Below are positions 1-11,694 of a stretch of 64,000 bases of DNA, piece after piece; position 1 is the first letter of the stretch, and the number at the start of each line of letters is the position of its first letter. The DNA comes from Allacma fusca (Eukaryota > Arthropoda > Collembola > Symphypleona > Sminthuridae): positions 3,410,001 through 3,474,000 of the forward strand of contig OX359249.1 in NCBI GenBank assembly GCA_947179485.1, written 5' to 3'. Both the position numbers and the translations under genes were made by a program. The notes under the pieces were generated by a model that did not search any database, had not been told where the DNA came from, and saw only the letters and a list, made by a program, of their open reading frames with translations.

Positions 1-271
1 AGACAGAAGAGCGCTCGCTGAGGTCGATCTGGAACGACCTTGCCTCTGCGCGCTTGCACCCGCCGTTTATTTGTACTCATCGCGGTCGCACTAAGCGCCG
101 TTTGCCATGCTGAGGATAGTGGCTTGTCTTTTTCAGGGTCTCCCGCTGCGGGGTTGCCAGGGGCTTCAGTAGGAACAATAACCGCAGCACTTGCTCCAGG
201 CAAGGGACCGGCACTTGGGATTGGCTGGACTGAAGCAGGTACTGTCACCAAAGTCTCATGCTCTGGTCCTT
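1..271 (-). CDS. L-type voltage-gated calcium channel alpha-1 subunit, N-terminal exon (partial)
   Basis: This internal coding exon is read leftwards from a TTTCAG acceptor (rc of 272-277) and is open to the window edge. It supplies two bases of a split codon and then 89 codons. The translation contains EGPEHETLVTVPAS, then SAWQTALSATAMSTN, and a basic stretch ending VVPDRPQRALFC just before the edge. In Cav1 channels (vertebrate CACNA1C/D, Drosophila Ca-alpha1D) the cytoplasmic N-terminus has the same order: a W-Q-x-A-[IL] motif, a Lys/Arg-rich segment, then R-P-x-R-A-L-x-C-L immediately before transmembrane segment IS1. The family pore lets Ca2+ enter on depolarisation. Cav2 channels lack the RALFCL block, so Cav1 is favoured. 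IS1 and everything after it lie outside the window. An upstream exon at 8553-8799 ends in the phase this exon needs. An open frame on the plus strand over the same bases is a shadow. Confidence 0.82.
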
Positions 272-1504
272 CTGAAATACAAAGGATGCATTCGGATAGG
301 TTTATTTCCATTCCATGATTGTTTTTGGTTGGGTTGTTGGTGTTGATGTTGTTTATGTTCTACATAATGTTCTCTCCGAGGTTATCAACATTGGAGAGTA
401 GGGACATATTGATAGGAGCGAGAGAGCTGGGACGGACAAGAGGTGGAAAAGTTGTTGCTGCTATAAAGTAGTGTATCGTAATTGTGTGTGTTGTTTCTCT
501 TTGGAAAGCGTTCTCTTGGTGGCGTCTTGCCAAGAATGTTTCAAGAGAGGACTGAGTTGGAGGAGCCTTGCCAAGAGGAAATGTGGCTGCTACTTAGCTT
601 AGACTCTGCCTGGCACCGCCGACACTTGCTCACCATCCTCTTCGGTCTCCTCAACCAACCAGCCATGAGGGGAGCAGTGGGATGGATAACGAGGACTGGA
701 CCTTCCCTCCCCACCACGGTCCTCATACATGTGGAGTACATACACGGACTACGGAACAACAAGTGTGAGGAAAGTGTGCGAGATTGCGAGGAAGGAGCGT
801 GGAGCTCTCGTGAGATGAGTGAGAATGAAGAGCACTAAAAATAATCCGAGACGCAGACATTCCTAGGAAAGTGAGCAAAAATAAGAGATTGCGAGAACTT
901 ACGTGGCTCAGCCATCTCTTACAGGCTCTGGCCCTTGACGTTCAGACGGAGACAGGGACCCTGAGAGTCCAGGCAGTATAGCCTGCCGAACACTTTTTCC
1001 TCTTGAGGTCGGCCACTCGGAGAACATGAGTTAGTTGCTGAGTGAGAAGCGACGGTTGTGGAGCGCGAGAAGTGAGTGAGGCAATGAGTGACTGAGTGAG
1101 AAGTGAGATGAGCGGATTCGGTGATGGATGGATTGTCTGCTCACAACAGCCCCAGTGGGATGGAGCGAACGCGGGTGACGAAACCCGACTGAGCTGTCCA
1201 CGGACCCACTTACTCACTCTGCCTCCTCTCTGGCGTGAGTTGCTTCTGCCAGAGTGCGGGTGACTGAGTGAGCGAGGAGGGCAGTCGCAAGGACATTTAG
1301 AGCCGGGGAAGCAACAGGTTGTGTCATCTCATTGCATCCTTGCGGCCTTCGTCCGCGAATCCTCTCTCCGGCCCTGAGCAACTCTCATCCAGAAATGGCA
1401 AGTGCAACTGGACGAGCACCCAGTCCAGGCTCTTGATTGGTGTGATAGCGTTGACAGGGCTCGGGTTATTGTCTCCGAACTTGTTGCTCTCCCCTCACCT
1501 TCTC

Positions 1505-1505
<1 letters not shown>

Positions 1506-1541
<36 letters not shown>
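1506..1541. repeat. (CT)n microsatellite
   Basis: Uninterrupted CT dinucleotides run for about 36 bases. On the minus strand this is a GA tract, a type common around arthropod developmental promoters. It sits in the GC-richer left part of the Cav1 intron. Confidence 0.95.
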
Positions 1542-1542
<1 letters not shown>

Positions 1543-1875
1543 ACACTCGGATCATGCGGGAGTGACGGGAGAGAGAAAGCAGATACACACGCTTGCACTC
1601 CTTCCTAACTCACAGCTGTGTATCAGTACACTAAGTACCAGAGCCGCGTGTCTCACAGTAATCCCTATCTATTGTGTATGAGAGCAAAGTTTATTAGAGC
1701 GGTGTGTTTCAGACCGTGTTTGAGAGCGTTCTGAGAGCAGAGGGAATATGTCCGCATTCACAGCATGGCAACCAGATGTTAGCAAATGCGTTTTCTCTCA
1801 ACTCCTGTCAGCATCTCAGCACTCATCTGGCGAGCAGCCCGTTCATTCAGTTCCTCACTCATTGAGGCGCTCATT

Positions 1876-1879
<4 letters not shown>

Positions 1880-1911
<32 letters not shown>
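1880..1911. repeat. (CT)n microsatellite
   Basis: This is a second CT run of about 32 bases, 340 bases from the first and in the same GC-richer island. Confidence 0.95.
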
Positions 1912-1914
<3 letters not shown>

Positions 1915-4189
1915 AATCCAGTCTCCGTTCGTCCTCGTATGAGGAGAGGACGGAAGCAGTCACGTGCGACGGATTCAAGTCCGTCAATCATTTCCACCTT
2001 ATCGGATCCATGAGATTCCGATCGATGCATCAGTCTCGGCCGACTCTCTCCTCACGTGTCCCCAGCAAGCACCCCGATCACTCTCCCACTCCGACAACTC
2101 ACTCCCTTCCACTCACGCCTTCCTCTCTCTCCTCTCCGATCCTCCATGGATAACAGCCAATTAATTAGCATGCGAAGCTCCATCAACTCTCACAGTTCCA
2201 AATAATCTCCTACTGAGGCACCGAGCTTTGTGCCAGTTGCGCCGGGAAGTGCTAGCAGCGGGTGGCAGGTGCGATCACTATTGCCATCTCCCGTCCATCC
2301 AATTCTCTTCCCCACACCTTCTCACACACTATCCAATAAGGCTCGAGCAATAAGGTGTCTCAACTATTTGTCGCCCTTGGCACCTAATAAACACTTCTCT
2401 GTCCTTACTTTCCCCATGAATAGGATGAGTATCTGTCTGTATTCATCACAGTGTTTACCTTAGTAAAGACCATATTATTAATGACTCTGTCAACAGGCTT
2501 AATTGCATCCACTTTGTGACTAACAAATGAATAATTTTTATAAGATCATTGAACTTCGCTGTAAAATTCAATATCTTCGCACAAACTCAACTGAACGGAC
2601 TGAGGCTCCTGAAGCTAAAGTCTGTTATAATGAGCAAAATTTAATGGCACTACTTTCATGTTGTCAGTGCCTACCAATGTTTCTAATTTAATTGCCACCT
2701 CTGTATAATACACTTTCCCGCAAGATCTCCCCATGAATTTTTTTAACGATATTCATGGGTTCTCAACCATTATTCTTGAAATTACGACTTATTGACACTT
2801 TAGATAATTGTCCCAGTTGTAATTTTCTCATCTTGTAAGAATCAAAAGATGATTTTAAGGAATTTCTCTTACATGACTGCAGGATGGCATAAAATATTTA
2901 TCTTACTAGACATACTTTTAGGCATTTATAAAGTACGGAATTTTCAGAGTAAATAAAAACAATTATGACTTTTATCGAAAACTAAATTTTGGTATTAGTT
3001 TCAAAATTTTGAGATTTAAAATACCGTTGGTACGCTCCTATGAGCATCTCAACGTCAACTGTCCATGAAAATTGTCTCGTATATTAGTAATATACTAAAT
3101 GGCACAAAGTTTAGAGCTTGCTGTTACAGATTTTTGCACTACTGTACCACAAATATCCACGCACATTAATGAATTTTTTTTTAACCTGGGTCAGGAGCAA
3201 GTTCCAGGTTTTACTGCAAGACTTAAGGAAAAAATAATAGTTCTCAAAAGTTTGCCAAACTGTTTTTTAGAAATCCGTTAATATAATAAAAAACGTCAAA
3301 ACGTTATTTGGCCAAGAAATAAAAATCATATTTTAATTATCCAGAAAATTCCTTACTTTACCTCACTCAAATCTTAATAAAGTGACTCACTGAGGCCGGA
3401 CATTTTGTTTTAAAATGAGGGAGTACAATTTTTTCAATCTGAGCTAGGGCTGCCCATAATCTGAAAAAGATTACTGCAGAAAAAGTTGTGAGATTAAAAT
3501 ATTCGTAATATTTATCATGTTGCCCAAATTCAAAAAATAGATCCATAAAAGAATAATCTGCTACATTATCTTCAAATTTGTTTCGTTTTAAACAATATCG
3601 TAAAGTATTTGTATATTCAGGTTATGCTTTTCTACTACTCATGTGCACTCAAAGAAAGAAGTGGGTTTTTATCCACCTACTTGAGCTGACGTCCAGGAAC
3701 TCCTGAATTGTAAAATATTATTTTTAGCAAAAGCGAGTCAGCGCCTCAGTTCCGCAAAAAATACTTTCGTAATCCATCTGAACAAGCCAGCAGCACATTG
3801 ATTTAAAACTTGGCAGAAGTATCTACCTACCTATTCAGAGAAAACAGTGGAAATGTGACAGATCTTTTTTTGAAAACTTTTTGTTTTGGGTCTAGGATAG
3901 AAAAAAGTGACAGGAGCATTCACAGTCTTTTCCTTGAGTCACATTAGAGTGAACAGAAAATGCACATAAGTACACTTACTTCCTGACGTAAGAAAAATAC
4001 AATCTTTACGTCGAAATCTGTGCAAGTAAGTTTTTCATTGTTTTTACCTTCCCTGAAAACTCCTCTTCAAATCAAGTGCACTGTCTGTTTAAGAACATCC
4101 CTAAGAGGAATAACATTTGACGCTGATAGGGGCATTGTATGATCTTACAAAGCGAAACTTTAGCACGGTGGCCAACCAGGGGTCGGATT

Positions 4190-4612
4190 TTTGTGGGAAG
4201 ACGGGAAAATTCTTCCCAGGGAAAAAGTATTCCTGGCAGGGAAAATTACACAGAGAAGGGATTCTTTTTTGCGAACAGCGATTTTGAAATTCGTCGGAAC
4301 TTTTTTTGGCAGGGATTTTCAGATTTGTTAACGTGTTTTAGGGAAACTTGGTTTGAAAACAGGGATTTTGAGATTGGTTGACTTTATTTGGCAGGGATTT
4401 GATGTCTTGTAGAGAAATTGTTTTTGCCAACAGGGATTTCGAAAATCGTTGACCTTCTTTTCAGCAGGGATTTTTGAAATCGTTGAGGACGTCCCTGAAG
4501 GGTCATACGATTCAGCAGGGATTTTTGAAATCGTTGAGGACATCCCTGCAGGGTCATACGATTCCGCAGGGAAATTCAGAAATTATCTTCCAGGGAGATT
4601 TACAAAAATCCC
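4190..4612. repeat. Degenerate tandem repeat built on CAGGGATTTT
   Basis: Units of about 50-60 bases share a GCAGGGATTTTTGAAATCGT core. The last two units (from 4461 and from 4512) are almost identical, with a 51-base period; earlier ones (near 4280, 4316, 4360, 4397 and 4430) have decayed. Because the period of the young copies is a multiple of three, both strands carry short repetitive open frames that are not genes. The array lies within the Cav1 intron. Confidence 0.75.
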
Positions 4613-7600
4613 ACCCCTTTGGCCAACGGGAGTGTACATATTTTTAGCCCTAAAAAGGAAATGCTCTTGCAGTGGCGTGTCTTAAAGAGAGAGCTAACTG
4701 CATAGTGTACTCTTTATAAGTTCACTTCTAAAAGTGGGTAAAAGTTGACTCTCATACATAGTGACAAGCTCTTACTATATTAAAGGAGAATACGTCAGAC
4801 TCAGGTAAAGAGGAGTGTGTTCTAAAATTGTTGCCCGAAAGAGCTCTAGAAACAGCGACTCTTGTTGACATCATTATCGACTCTTTGAGAAATTCACAAT
4901 TTCCGCAAGGCGGTGCTAGTTCTACTACAAATTAGTAGACTCTTTCATTGAATCAGCGCCCAGGTTCCAATACCCAGTGATGTCATTAATTAATTTTATG
5001 CTATTGGTCAAAGAGTAATGTAGCTTTACAATTTATTGTTAGTTTTTCGTGATCTCGAAGACGCTCAAACTTCAGTGAACAATTTAAATGGGTTAATTTT
5101 AGTCCTAATTGATTAATTATTTGTCCTTTTTTAGAATTTGGTTGTTTACTAAATTGCACTAAATATGTTATCAATTAATTGAAGTTGTCTGCTTTTCTTA
5201 AATTTCAGATATTCTGGAGTTTCAAATGCAAAAGAGATTCAAAGAAATTTGCCTTCAGCAAGCAGTTTTCAGGAATCCCGTAAATTGAGTCAGTAACGGA
5301 ATGGATAATTCATTTTTTGCCGTCTTGAAATTAAAAAAATTAATTTCCTTCCATTGAAAATTCAAGAATATGTTCCAAAAATTCCGGACATCTGACGTGC
5401 ACCAGAACGAAAAAATATTCAACTATAAACAGGAACCAACCCCGATCAATATGTACATACATACCTAGCAAGATCGTTGACGAAGTATTTCAGTCTTGCA
5501 GAACCAGCAAGAAAATAAAAATGAAACTGAGTATCTACTCGTATTTTCTTTTTAAAGTTAAGTTTCTCTAGGTCCAATGTAAGTTCCATTCGATGTATAC
5601 ATACGATCGTTAACAAAGTCTATTTACAAATTAATTTCGAACACGATACAAGATGTAAATACTCTGAAGATTGTTTCCTGAATCAGTTCGTGAAATGTTA
5701 GTTGAAATTGCTGAACCTTCAGACATGTAACTGCAGTTTGTTTACTCTCACAATCAGTTGAAACTACTGATATTAATAATAGATACCAAGAAACGGTTAT
5801 CCCGTAAAGCTCATAAATGCAAGCAACTTGATATGGCAAATGTTTCTTTCTTTTGACATGTCTTCCAAAATTTATTTGTTTTGCCTTTGTCAATATTTGG
5901 GGAATGATTGCTCTGGTTCAAAAGCAGTTTTTATTCTCTGGAAACTGAAGCCCTCCCAGGAAATGTCATTTATGTTGAAAATAATTTTGTATATATTTTT
6001 AGAAACTCGGATACTACAACCAATATACTTTCAATCATCCTGTTATGAGTATAACTCTGAGGGCGCGGGAACCATGGAATAAAACTCAAAAACTCATATC
6101 ATGACTGCAAATGAGCTACTGAGCATGGTGCGGAGAAAAAGCTGGAGCGCATTTAAGAAGAGCCAAGGCGACTAACAAACAATTACTATTCTGTCTTTTG
6201 AAACTACAAATTCCATTTGGCTAATAATATCAATTTTTTTTAAGTTCACTTTTAGGAAGCATCTGCTTTGTCACAGAAAATTCCAATAGCTACTGGTCAT
6301 CTTCCAAATACTGGTTTTTGCATCGTACAAACAAGTCTGCAAATAGCGTAAATTTCAGAAATTTTGGAAGAAATTGAAGATCCGAACATTTTGTAGTAAT
6401 TCGGTTCAACTTCAGAAGCTGGAGAGAGAAAGTATCCATTAACCTCGCTGTATAGAAATACTCTATATAATTGTAAAAATTGGTTCTTGTTTCGGAATGC
6501 TCTTGTAAGGAGTAAACTAGAAAGAAATGAAAGTAGTCTCCAATATTTCATTACCGGTATTTAGAACCTTCTTCAAAGGCAAAGTGCCGGTTTCCCAGGC
6601 AAGAGTACAGAAACGTAGGCTTTTAAAAGAAGAGTGTCCGGCATAATCAATAATACAGTGCGCCATAAAAATGGCAAGATTAGGATAATGAAATAGGAGG
6701 CAGGAGAAAAATAATATTAAAGTAAGCAACAATAATAATTATTCAATGGAAAATATATTTTGGCCTTACGGAGAATGTTCTCCTGTGAGAGAGACTCTAA
6801 TAGCGAGGGCGCACTGGATTTCTACATAAGCACTCATGAGCTGCAACCAGTCCTCCCTTCAATCTATGGTACCAACTATCAACATAAACAGTCATCAATA
6901 AAAGTACTAAGCATTATGATATTTTCATTGCTTCAGAATACGAACCGTCCTTACCGAATAAGGAACTCTGGCAACCCTTCTTAGTTTTACTTAATTATAT
7001 GTTCAGTCGGAAAATGGACGCTTTGATCACAATCTTCCCCAGACCCCCAGTTCTTACAATTTTATAAAATTGAACTTCTGAAGATCCAAGTTACCACCTT
7101 TAAAAACTCGAATTTAAATAATACGGAAGCACATTTAGCATAACATTCGTAATCGAACAATAATTATTGGAATAAAAATTTCCATTTCCAAGTCAGAATT
7201 TTAAGCTAGCAGTGATTCTCTCTATAAGAATATTCCTTAGGCGAGTATTTGACTCGGTATTGACACGTAAGACGAAAAATTAACACAGGAAAATGGAAAT
7301 ATGTGGATATATTTTTCACCTTAAAGAGAAAGTGCTTTCACAACCCGAAGCAAGATCTCATAAAGCGAGATTACACTGTAGAGCGCGCAATTACTGATTG
7401 TGTACTACAGATGTGACACTAGAAACGTACATACATACGTCGATCAGGTGCCTTCAAATTGGTCAAAAGTGACAAGTTTTAGAAACATAAAGTCACATGA
7501 ACAATTACCCTTTTGTGGTAATGTCAAAAAATCCATGAAGTACCCTCCCATACCATATTGGCTGACTAAGTATTTCTTGTAAATCGTAACTCCTGCCTGA

Positions 7601-8552
7601 CCTCCCTGTAAATTTTTTGGCATCCAACATTGTAATTATTGTAAGCACCCACTCCTGCTGTCTATTATTGCAGAGTTTTTTAGGGTATGTGCGTGCAGGA
7701 CGGCACGTTTGAATGGGAATGGTGGGAACGAAATAAAATGCTAACATGTTCTGTTCTTGCGCTTGCTCTTGTTCCTGAATGCAAGGAGTTTTGGTTGGAT
7801 TTTTGTTGTTCTTCTTGTTCCGTCTAGACAACAGGTGACACTTGTTTTGTTTCTCTTATCTTGTTTCTCTTTTTTTGGAGCAAATATATATCTATGGAAA
7901 ATATTGGAACAAAAATGTTCAGGCAGGGTAAAGAGAGCAAATAATCCTCTACGTGTTGTATAATCTGGCGTCCACAACAACAGAACAATATGTGATAACA
8001 ACAAAAATAAATTACGGTTGGGTATAATGCCGACACCAGCCGATTTCCCCACAGTTGAAAACAGATCATGTCTGGAGAAATTAAGTGGAGAGATCTGCAT
8101 CGCAACTCATCCTCGCCCGAAAATGTTCACCAAAAATCCATTGTTTCTACGCTGAGTTTTAACCCGTGGCTTTATTTCAGCTCTACAAGCTGGGCCTCCA
8201 TATTCTCGAGTAATTCACAAGAGCTTGAAGAAACTTTGAGAAAGAGTGAAATGGCTGGAAAAATCAAACTCTTTAAAAAAGCCCCGAAACGATGGTTTTC
8301 CCCAATTAAATATTTTGAATCCCGTAACTCAGGCTCAAGAGAACAGATGACTCTGAAAGCCCCCAATTTATTAGCTTTTAGATGTGTATCACAAATATCT
8401 TCTGTAAGGATTTCGGGTAGGGCAAGTCAAAATCCGACCTTACAACTTCCCAACAAATACGACCGTAATTGCCAATCAAACTTGTAAATCAATGCAGATA
8501 GAATAATTATGAGTGTTAGACATTTTTCAAAGCTAATTGACCACTCTCTTAC

Positions 8553-8799
8553 CTTCTTGACTTCTTCTGTCTTGACTTATGTCCAATGGACTTGTGTGTG
8601 GAGTTGAAGGAGTTACGAACAGTTCTACTTCTCTATGGCCCAAATCATTTGAGACAGAAATAGAGACGGTTTCTTTCCTGGCGTCTCCATTGCTCCGACG
8701 GAGCTGATCTTGGGAGAGTGGGCCATCTCCTCCGTTGTATACAACGGTGTGTTGTTGAGGGCGTTGAGCGGGCGCCAAGTCAAGATGAGACTCTCTTGA
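8553..8799 (-). CDS. Probable upstream N-terminal exon of the Cav1 channel
   Basis: The exon is read leftwards and ends at a strong donor (G|GTAAGAG, GT at 8552-8551). The preferred frame includes SNGDARKETVSISVSNDLGH and ends HTSPLDISQDRRSQE plus one base. That phase fits the 1-271 exon exactly, giving ...RSQE-E-GPEHETLV. The frame is closed upstream by TAG at 8802-8800, so 8799 is only the outer limit. There is no in-frame ATG between the stop and the donor. The true start must lie in a further upstream exon joined by an acceptor I cannot place, or initiation is unusual. Cav1 N-termini vary greatly between animals, so the peptide itself cannot confirm the gene; the call rests on phase, donor quality, strand and codon-like composition. 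Confidence 0.55.
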
Positions 8800-8869
8800 C
8801 TATTGACTCTCTCATACACAGTTCATCTCTCACTTTCCCCCTTCTGTGCGGTCCGTCTCCTGCCCCGTT

Positions 8870-8913
<44 letters not shown>

Positions 8914-8914
8914 C
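8870..8914. repeat. (CT)n microsatellite upstream of the Cav1 exon
   Basis: The CT run has one TT interruption. On the Cav1 strand it is a GA tract about 70-115 bases upstream of the exon at 8553-8799, so it may belong to a GA-rich promoter or 5' untranslated region. Confidence 0.9.
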
Positions 8915-11694
8915 CATAACCTCTCTCCCATTCCATCTCCACTTCAGCATCTTCACTCTGTCTTGTTTATCTTATCCCCTCGCACACACGTTGCCACCTA
9001 CTGCCGGCACATCATGACCCCGATTATACACCGAATATCACATTACTGTAGCATTACTTTCTCATCCTCAGACCAATTATCTCCAGAGCTTATGCATTGT
9101 TGCAATTTCATCACCATTCATCCATGGAACTTACATATACGGCTAGAATCGTAATAATTCCACGAGTATAAGAAATCCCCTGAAATATCTAAGTTGAGCT
9201 GAAACCCAAATTATGCTCTTCCCTGAAATCTTATTTTTGCCCGCTTTATATCCTATTTTTAGTGAAGTGATGGGAACAGAAGTTCTTGTGTCCCGCTCCC
9301 GGGTTAGCCAGCACGAGGGGAGATATTTCAAAAATCAAAAACTCAAATACAGACAAGCATATCTACACAACATCCTGTTCCTGCAACTGCCAAACTTTCC
9401 TAGCTAATAATGCGCTTTGGTTGCAGCAATCTGCTCCGTACCTTTCTGGAAAGTCCTTATTTCCTACGAAAAACCATCAAAGCATTTCTGGTGAAACTTT
9501 TTAGTGTGGCAATACAATATTATTGTTATTTGGGAAATCCTTGAAAAATCCTCACTTTCTCAGGTATTTGACCCTTGTAATCAAATATATTGACCTGTTT
9601 CAATGAAATATTTCTTTTTTCATTTAGAAGAAAATTTGGTATAAATGAGGAGACTTGGGAGTATTTTTTAATGTAAGTCGCTGAAACGTTTCGTTTTTGG
9701 GATTCTGCTTAACGAACACCAGTGGATAGAAAACGTTTGTTGGTCCAGTTTTGGAAACTACAGCGTGCAGGAATACATTATTCCTAAGACATTTTGGAAG
9801 AAAATACATTTTGTACTGCTAGTTTTTATACGAAATTCAGTAGACTTTTACATTTTCTCCAGCAAGCAAATTTTATGATTGGGCAAAATTCACCTGTATT
9901 AAATGATTTTCTGACTATTGTATTGTTAAAATACTTTCAGTTCTGAAATAAAAATCATCGGGGATGAAACACGAAGGTAAGATAAGCTGTTACTAATTAC
10001 AAGGGGTGCAGTGTCGTACTGTAGATTAACGTGGGTGAGTAACTTCCTTTATTGCTTGTGCACTTTCTGAACTTTCAAGAAAACACAATAGAACACAGTC
10101 AAGTATGGATACACTAAAATTTGAAGACATGGCGAAAGTCAAACGTTTGTTTTAATGATTTCCGGGACAACTAGAGGTTACTAATTCTGCAAGTAAAAAA
10201 AATTAACGTAAACAAACATCTGACGCTAGGTGGCGCGTAATATAACTCAGAGCTTTATGTAGCAGTATGCGTTAATTTGTGACTTATTTTATATAGTTAC
10301 TAATTGTGAGGTTAAACCATTGACTGTCGTCAAAAGCAATAAACTTCTAACTGTGTTTACATTGTCACTACAAAAAAAAATGCCTGGTTTTTGGTTCGGC
10401 TGTTATCGTATAGATAGACAAGCAAATATCACGACATTCACATGAATGAACCTCGCTTCGCTTCGCCCCTATAAATTTTTAAACATAAGTAGAAATTTTG
10501 CAAAAAGGCTCAAGCCATGTTATAGACATTTTAACGAAATATTACTTTGGAGTGTATAGTTCAAAGAGGCATTAATACTAGAATTTTAATTCAAAATAGG
10601 ATAAGTTTAAATTTTGCATAAAAAGTTCTGCGTTTTGATCATTAGCATTGTAGCCTATATAAGTTGCTTTATTGAATACAGTATTCTGTAAACATTTTCA
10701 TTTTTAGATTAATAATACTCATTATATTATGCACACAGTTTCTGAATCGAATATTCTTTTCATAGTAATTATCCAGTTTTTAATGAATGGCAAATGAAAC
10801 AAAAACAATTTTCAAATTAGAGTCACCAAATTTATAGTCGTCCTTATTGAATTCTTAAAAGTGCATATTTTCATAGAGGTACTCTGATCATGGACTACAG
10901 CAGTTTGGTATCAAAAACAGCAAAGATAGAGCCCGAAAAGTCGATGTCAGACTGAGCTCAACTTAAAAATTTGTAAAACACTTCTAAAATCCATGGGAAA
11001 AATTACCCCTTAGTAATGAAAAGGTTCAGATGTCGTATCCATGAATGGTCTCCATCTCTACAGGAATGAGAAAAATTTTGACGAATAAGTAGAAAATGCC
11101 GTGCTTGCTTGTGCTTTTTTGAATAACGAAATACGCCTAATCAGGGAATCATGAAATTATTAATAAGTCAATCTTCGAAATTATAAACAATAAAATTCTT
11201 CAAACTCTGTCGACTGTTTTGAGGCTGATGAAATTCAATCACTGAGATTTTGGCGTAATAAATTATGTTCAAGCCATTGTAAAATAGTTTAAATTATATA
11301 CTTAAAATCTGCATTTTATGTGTCTACGTATTACACATTTTTTAAAAGTAATGCACGTACACAGTACACAGGCAGCACAAGTGCTCGCTCTCGTAGTTTT
11401 GCTTTACAAGGTGTCTTTTCTCTCTTTTGTGAATTTAGTACCTTCGATTTTTTCCCATTTTTGTGATGAATATATTTGTTTGCCGTATGTTGATTGAGCA
11501 TTCTCTAATGCCACGTTGTCTAAATCCAGAAAACTTAATGCAAACTTTTGTTACTACCTTAAAACAAAACCCGTGAAAAGGATGAATATTGTTATTGTTT
11601 ATGCTTATTGGCAAAAATAATTGAGGCAAGAAAACGACAGACTTATTCAGAAATAGGATTCGTTGGGAGGGGGTTTAAAATAATTATTTACTGC
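8915..11694. other. Region between the Cav1 exon and the adenylate-kinase-like gene
   Basis: No coding exon was recognised on either strand. The first 200 bases remain GC-richer and may belong to the Cav1 promoter. The rest is AT-rich single-copy-looking DNA with one CTCF-like motif near 10224. If the Cav1 start codon lies further right, this stretch and possibly the next gene fall inside a Cav1 intron. Confidence 0.4.
10224..10237 (+). promoter_or_regulatory. CTCF-like motif
   Basis: The sequence GCTAGGTGGCGCG contains AGGTGGCGC, the core of the insect CTCF binding motif. It lies between two minus-strand transcription units, where an insulator could make sense. A single motif match is weak evidence and occupancy is unknown. 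Confidence 0.3.

Larger units (their letters stand above)
272..8552 (-). other. Large intron between the two Cav1 exons
   Basis: About 8.3 kb separates the two phase-compatible Cav1 exons. The first 2.3 kb (roughly 300-2300) is markedly GC-richer than the rest and carries GAGTGA-type repeats (about 1023-1275) and two CT runs, which read as GA runs on the Cav1 strand. It could hold an alternative promoter or 5' exon. Positions 2,460-4,100 and 4,700-8,500 are AT-rich and show no exon that I recognise; scattered open frames of 60-140 codons have no family resemblance. Additional small or alternative Cav1 exons cannot be excluded. Confidence 0.5.

Noticed and set aside
40..318. Plus-strand open frame with a signal-peptide-like start
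   Set aside because: It has no ATG, and the opposite strand of the same bases encodes the Cav1 exon with a proper acceptor.
482..838. 118-codon plus-strand open frame
   Set aside because: It has no recognisable domain, no splice context and shadow frames on the other strand; the local GC richness explains its length.
4328..4685. Repetitive peptide frames (SSTISKIPAE units)
   Set aside because: They arise from the 51-bp tandem repeat, whose period is a multiple of three.
8068..8487. 139-codon plus-strand open frame inside the Cav1 intron
   Set aside because: It has an ATG start but shows low-information Ser/Lys composition, no motifs and no promoter or splice context. It could be a chance frame and I would not annotate it without transcript support.
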